From: Streptococcus himalayensis
GTDB taxonomy: Bacteria > Bacillota > Bacilli > Lactobacillales > Streptococcaceae
Reading direction: 5' to 3'
DNA length: 64,000 nt
NCBI RefSeq assembly: GCF_001708305.1
Contig: NZ_CP016953.1
Location: forward strand, 763,501-827,500
Under the pieces are notes generated by a model. The model made no database searches. It was not told the DNA's origin and saw only the letters and a list, made by a program, of their open reading frames with translations. This document shows, one piece after another, positions 60,594 through 64,000 of the stretch. A program made the translations under genes and the position numbers. Each line of letters begins with the position of its first letter. The first letter of the stretch is position 1.

Positions 60594-61658
60594 CTAGTAT
60601 CGTTTAATGGTATCAACCGTTGAGCGGTCGAGTTTCTGCACGAGGGCTTGCAGGAAATTTTGTGCCTGTAAGAAATCATCCATTGCATAAAGCGTTTGAT
60701 GGGAGTGGATGTAGCGAGCGCATACTCCGATAGTGGTAGATGGGACGCCACCGCTTTGTAGATGAGCAGAGCCAGCGTCTGTTCCCCCTTTTCCACAATA
60801 ATATTGGTATTTAATCCCGGCTTCTTCTGCAGTAGTGAGAAGGAAATCTTTCATAGCTGGAAGCATGAGATGTCCTGGGTCAAAGAAACGAATCAAAGTC
60901 CCTTCGCCAATCGCCCCCTGATCGCCGTAAACATCTCCGGCAGGAGAGCAGTCTACAGCCAGAAAAATCTCAGGAGCAAATTTTGTCGTGGATGTATGAG
61001 CACCACGAAGCCCTACCTCTTCTTGGACATTAGCTCCAAGATAGAGTTCGTTCGGAAGAGATTTTCCAGAAAGTTGCTCTGCAAGTTCACTGACCATCAG
61101 TACTCCGTAACGGTTGTCCCAAGCCTTAGAAATGACATTTTTGCCATTGGCTGTCAGGATAGCTGAGCTGTCTGGTACGATAACATCTCCAGGCCGAATG
61201 CCAAAACTCTCAGCCTCTGCCTTATCTGAAAATCCACCGTCAAAGACGATTGCAGAGATGGATGGGAGGGTTGGGCCTCCTGCTCCACGAGTCAAATGAG
61301 GGGGGACAGAGCCAGAAATGAGAGGGATTTTACGTCCATCTCTCGTGAGCAATGTAAAGCGTTGACTGCTGACGACGAGAGGGTTCCAGCCTCCAATTTC
61401 GACAACGCGAAAGGTTCCATCTGCTTGGATGTTGCTCACCATAAAACCAACTTCATCCATATGGGCAGCGACCATCACACGAGGAGCGTCAGCACTCGTG
61501 CTTTGTTTGACCCCAAAAATACTGCCAAGTCCATCTGTTACGATATCATCCACATGGGGAGTGAGTTTTTGACGGAGGAAGTCTCTGACCGGACCTTCGT
61601 GACCGGAGATAGCAGAGAGTTCTGTAACTTCTTTGATTTTGTCAAATAATTGTGTCAT
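60594..61658 (-). CDS. pepA: M42-family glutamyl aminopeptidase
   Basis: Cytoplasmic metallo-aminopeptidase of the M42 (PepA/FrvX) family, 354 residues, usually a dodecamer that trims acidic N-terminal residues. Metal site residues are visible in VMVAAHMDEVGFMV (His-x-Asp, about residue 65), KAWDNRYGVLM (Asp about 181) and ANVQEEVGLRGAHTS (catalytic Glu pair, about 213); the last ligand is near PSTTIGVCARYIHSHQ. AGAAAGAAGGTAGAACG precedes the start on the minus strand. Confidence 0.94.
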   Translation of the reverse strand: MTQLFDKIKEVTELSAISGHEGPVRDFLRQKLTPHVDDIVTDGLGSIFGVKQSTSADAPRVMVAAHMDEVGFMVSNIQADGTFRVVEIGGWNPLVVSSQRFTLLTRDGRKIPLISGSVPPHLTRGAGGPTLPSISAIVFDGGFSDKAEAESFGIRPGDVIVPDSSAILTANGKNVISKAWDNRYGVLMVSELAEQLSGKSLPNELYLGANVQEEVGLRGAHTSTTKFAPEIFLAVDCSPAGDVYGDQGAIGEGTLIRFFDPGHLMLPAMKDFLLTTAEEAGIKYQYYCGKGGTDAGSAHLQSGGVPSTTIGVCARYIHSHQTLYAMDDFLQAQNFLQALVQKLDRSTVDTIKRY

Positions 61659-61695
61659 CGTTCTACCTTCTTTCTTCTATCTATTCTAACATATT

Positions 61696-62166
61696 TTATT
61701 TCTCACTGAAGAAAAAAGGTGGTGTGTATTTGCTTAATTCTTCAAAACAGCGTTCGGCAGATTCTATATCTTCACAGATGATGAGGCAGGTATCATCACC
61801 GCAGACAGTTGCTAAAATTTCTGGAATCTGAATGGAGTCTAAGATAGAACCAAAAGATTGAGCAAGTCCAGGCAAGGTCTTTAAGATGATTTGATTTTGA
61901 ACTCGCCGCAACATGACCAAGGCATCTTCCATATAGAAACGCAGGCGGTGCTCCCAACGGCTCTGAGTAATACTGTAAATTTCGTAGTGGTTATCCTCGT
62001 GATTGACCTTGACAAGGTTGAGTTCCTTCATATCTCGAGAAAGGGTCGCTTGGGTGACAGAAATACCATTCTTCAAAAGAGCCTGCTGGAGTTCATGTTG
62101 GGTATGGATTTTCATTTCTGAAATCAAGGAGCGAATCAATTGGTGTCGTGTTTCTTTTTTATTCAT
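61696..62166 (-). CDS. argR: ArgR-family arginine regulator
   Basis: Arginine-sensing transcription factor, 156 residues from ATG 62166 ([17 protein letters not shown]), with AGAGGT upstream on the minus strand. Winged helix-turn-helix includes [34 protein letters not shown]. The C-terminal oligomerisation and Arg-binding domain has [24 protein letters not shown] (Gly-Asp-Asp-Thr, the Arg-contact region). Located next to the arginine deiminase genes, it is probably the local regulator (ArgR/ArcR type), divergent from the Fnr-like gene. Confidence 0.92.
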   Translation of the reverse strand: MNKKETRHQLIRSLISEMKIHTQHELQQALLKNGISVTQATLSRDMKELNLVKVNHEDNHYEIYSITQSRWEHRLRFYMEDALVMLRRVQNQIILKTLPGLAQSFGSILDSIQIPEILATVCGDDTCLIICEDIESAERCFEELSKYTPPFFFSEK

Positions 62167-62361
62167 GGGAGACCTCTTTTCCGTAAACGCTATCAATATT
62201 ATTGTATCAAAAAATTAGGAATTATTCAAAGAAAATAAAAAAATATTCATGAAAAGGAAGTCGTTTTTAAAAATATTCAAGTTAATCACATTGTCTCCAA
62301 TGAAATCTCTAAAGAATATGCTATAATGAGTAGGAGGATATAGAAACTAATAGAGGAGCAA

Positions 62362-63069
62362 ATGACGGAGAAGCAGATGATTACACGAGAGCAGTACCAT
62401 TTTTTACGAAATCTAGAAGAATTTCAGCATTTTTCAATTGAGCAATTTGATCAGCTAGTCGCTCGCATTCATTACCGAAAAGTCCCCAAAGGACAAATTT
62501 TATTTTTTGAGGACGATATACGAGATAAGTTATTTTTGATTTTCTCAGGCTATGTAAAAGTAGAGCAGCACGATTCATCCGGGACATTTTTGTACATTGA
62601 TTATGTCAAAAAAGACCGTGTGATTCCCTATGGAGGGATGTTTCAAGATGAACGCTATCATTTTTCTGGTTTAGCGATTACAGATGTAGAATATTTCACA
62701 CTGCCTACGGATTTATATGAAAAATTTTGTCTGACAAATGTGCATCAGATGAAAATGCTCTACCAACGCTTGTCTCGTCTCCTGCATGTGCATGAAATTC
62801 GTTTGCGAAATATGGTGACCTCAAGTGCTATTGAGCGAGTGACCCAGGCACTGGCTATCTTGCTCTATGATATTTGTGACAAAAACGAGGGCAAGGTTCA
62901 GCTCCCCTTTGCGATTACAACGATTGATATCGCCAATATGAGTGGAACTACGCGTGAGACAGTCAGTCATGTCCTGCGTCAGTTGAGAAAGGAAGGGGTC
63001 ATTGAAATGGAGAAGCACCACCTAACTTTTTGCGATAAAGAATACTTTTTACAATATATTAAGTGGTAA
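62362..63069 (+). CDS. Crp/Fnr-family regulator (FlpS-like)
   Basis: A 235-residue protein with an N-terminal cyclic-nucleotide-binding-like beta domain (KVPKGQILFFEDDIRDKLFLIFSGYVKVEQ) and a C-terminal Crp-type helix-turn-helix (TTIDIANMSGTTRETVSHVLRQLRKEGVIEM, about residues 175-205). The Cys cluster of FNR is absent, so oxygen sensing by an iron-sulphur centre is unlikely. Its place immediately before arcA matches the Flp/FlpS activators of arginine deiminase operons in other streptococci. AGAGGAG precedes the ATG. Confidence 0.88.
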   Translation: MTEKQMITREQYHFLRNLEEFQHFSIEQFDQLVARIHYRKVPKGQILFFEDDIRDKLFLIFSGYVKVEQHDSSGTFLYIDYVKKDRVIPYGGMFQDERYHFSGLAITDVEYFTLPTDLYEKFCLTNVHQMKMLYQRLSRLLHVHEIRLRNMVTSSAIERVTQALAILLYDICDKNEGKVQLPFAITTIDIANMSGTTRETVSHVLRQLRKEGVIEMEKHHLTFCDKEYFLQYIKW

Positions 63070-63346
63070 AATGAAAAGATAGAAATGAAGATTGTGCTTT
63101 ATTTCTATCTTTTTCATTTTTTTTAAAAAAATTTACAAGTCATACTTATGCTCTATATGAGAAAAAACGTAATATTATAAAAAGAAAACGAATACATTTG
63201 AATAAGATTACAAAAAATAGTATAAAAGTGTGATGGTTTTCACACTTTGCATGCTGAATTTTACAAAAAATCAAAAAGAAAGCGGGTACAATAAGAGTGT
63301 AAAAACAACACGGCGTCAAAAACGCAAAAAGAAAGGAAACGTGATT

Positions 63347-64000
63347 ATGAGTCATACTAGTCCAATTCATGTCTATTCTGAAATTGGCAAACTGAAAAAA
63401 GTTTGCTTGCACAGACCAGGAAAAGAGTTAGAAAACTTAATGCCTGACTATCTAGAACGTCTTTTGTTCGATGATATTCCTTATTTAGAAGCTGCTCAAA
63501 AAGAGCACGATGCTTTTGCAGAAGCACTTCGCAATGAAGGGGTAGAAGTTCTTTATTTGGAACAATTGGCTGCTGAGTCACTCACTAGCCCAGAAATTCG
63601 TAATCAATTTATCGAAGAATACTTGGAAGAAGCAAATATCCGTGGCCGTCAAACAAAGATTGCTATTCGTGAATTGCTCCAAGGTATTGAAGATAATCAA
63701 GAATTGGTTGAAAAAACAATGGCTGGGGTTCAAAAAGCAGAATTGCCTGAAATTCCAGAAGAAGCAAAAGGCTTGACTGATTTGGTAGAATCTGATTATC
63801 CATTTGCAATCGACCCAATGCCAAACCTTTATTTCACACGCGATCCATTTGCAACTATTGGTAGCGGAGTTTCTCTCAACCACATGTATGCAGATACTCG
63901 TAACCGTGAAACTCTTTATGGTAAGTATATCTTTACACACCACCCAATCTATGGTGGAAAAGCGCCACTAGTTTACAATCGCGAAGAAACTACTCGTATT
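63347..64000 (+). CDS. arcA: Arginine deiminase, 5' part
   Basis: First enzyme of the arginine deiminase pathway, turning arginine into citrulline and ammonia; it gives ATP and acid resistance. The frame is open from ATG 63347 ([31 protein letters not shown]) to the window edge, 218 codons in all. Conserved [32 protein letters not shown] and [22 protein letters not shown] (catalytic-site Asp region) are visible. The His/Glu and Cys of the active site lie beyond the window. AAAGGAAAC precedes the ATG, with TACAAT near 63287. In the 277-bp upstream gap no confident cre or Fnr box was found. Confidence 0.95.
   Translation, partial: MSHTSPIHVYSEIGKLKKVCLHRPGKELENLMPDYLERLLFDDIPYLEAAQKEHDAFAEALRNEGVEVLYLEQLAAESLTSPEIRNQFIEEYLEEANIRGRQTKIAIRELLQGIEDNQELVEKTMAGVQKAELPEIPEEAKGLTDLVESDYPFAIDPMPNLYFTRDPFATIGSGVSLNHMYADTRNRETLYGKYIFTHHPIYGGKAPLVYNREETTRI

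Noticed and set aside
63100..63346. cre site in the arcA upstream region (AGAAAACGAATACA)
   Set aside because: Three mismatches to the consensus, so not reported as a feature.

Overview
The window is low-GC Firmicute DNA and almost certainly a Streptococcus chromosome. Supporting evidence is the gene content and order: pgi, rnpA-yidC-jag, gltX, a CIRCE-controlled groES-groEL, a manganese transport operon of the Sca/Psa type followed by tpx, pflB divergent from dinB, pepX divergent from an aquaporin, the mvaK1-mvaD-mvaK2-fni mevalonate operon, glnR-glnA, relA-dtd, and an arginine deiminase locus at the right edge. Promoters are strong TTGACA/TATAAT types and most terminators are short hairpins with T runs. 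I cannot name the species from sequence alone.

Layout. 1-0.5 kb: end of a C39-like peptidase gene. 1-8.2 kb: pgi, an EamA-type transporter, rnpA-yidC-jag, a small unknown gene and gltX. 8.2-10.3 kb: groESL. 10.3-14.3 kb: a scar of mobile DNA between groEL and the manganese regulator, made of small non-autonomous repeats, a degenerate IS630-type element and an IS66-type element with a perfect 8-bp target duplication. 14.3-18.2 kb (minus strand): scaC-scaB-scaA-tpx-scaR, with a manganese-regulator operator over the -35 box. 18.3-23.4 kb: pepO, a small membrane protein and leuS. 23.5-29.4 kb: a six-gene operon for a NikABCDE-sized ABC importer with an AstE/aspartoacylase-type metallo-deacylase embedded in it. 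29.8-34.3 kb: glmS and pflB. 34.5-41.3 kb: dinB, a membrane protein, azlCD, a methyltransferase, an HI0933-type flavoprotein, a RocS-like protein and a DEDDh exonuclease. 41.4-49 kb: a 379-bp repeat, an IS1182-type element between two copies of a terminator palindrome, ybaB, pepX, an aquaporin and an ISL3-type element inserted 4 bp after the aquaporin stop. 49.3-57.4 kb: cppA, a serine hydrolase, the mevalonate operon, a small membrane protein and glnR-glnA. 57.5-64 kb: a scrap of an ABC exporter gene, relA-dtd, pepA, an ArgR-type regulator, an Fnr-like regulator and the 5' part of arcA.

Two themes stand out. First, mobile DNA: four different IS families plus a family of intergenic miniature elements whose ends match the IS630 ends, in the manner of the RUP elements of pneumococcus. 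Inside the IS66 transposase gene lies an in-frame, strongly structured insert of about 102 nt directly after the second catalytic Asp. Second, the importer-plus-deacylase operon at 23.5-29.4 kb, which suggests uptake of an acylated ligand or metallophore that is hydrolysed inside the cell. The rest is ordinary streptococcal core genome, with readable regulatory sites (CIRCE, cre, GlnR box, Sca/Slo operator, WalR/VicR-type box).
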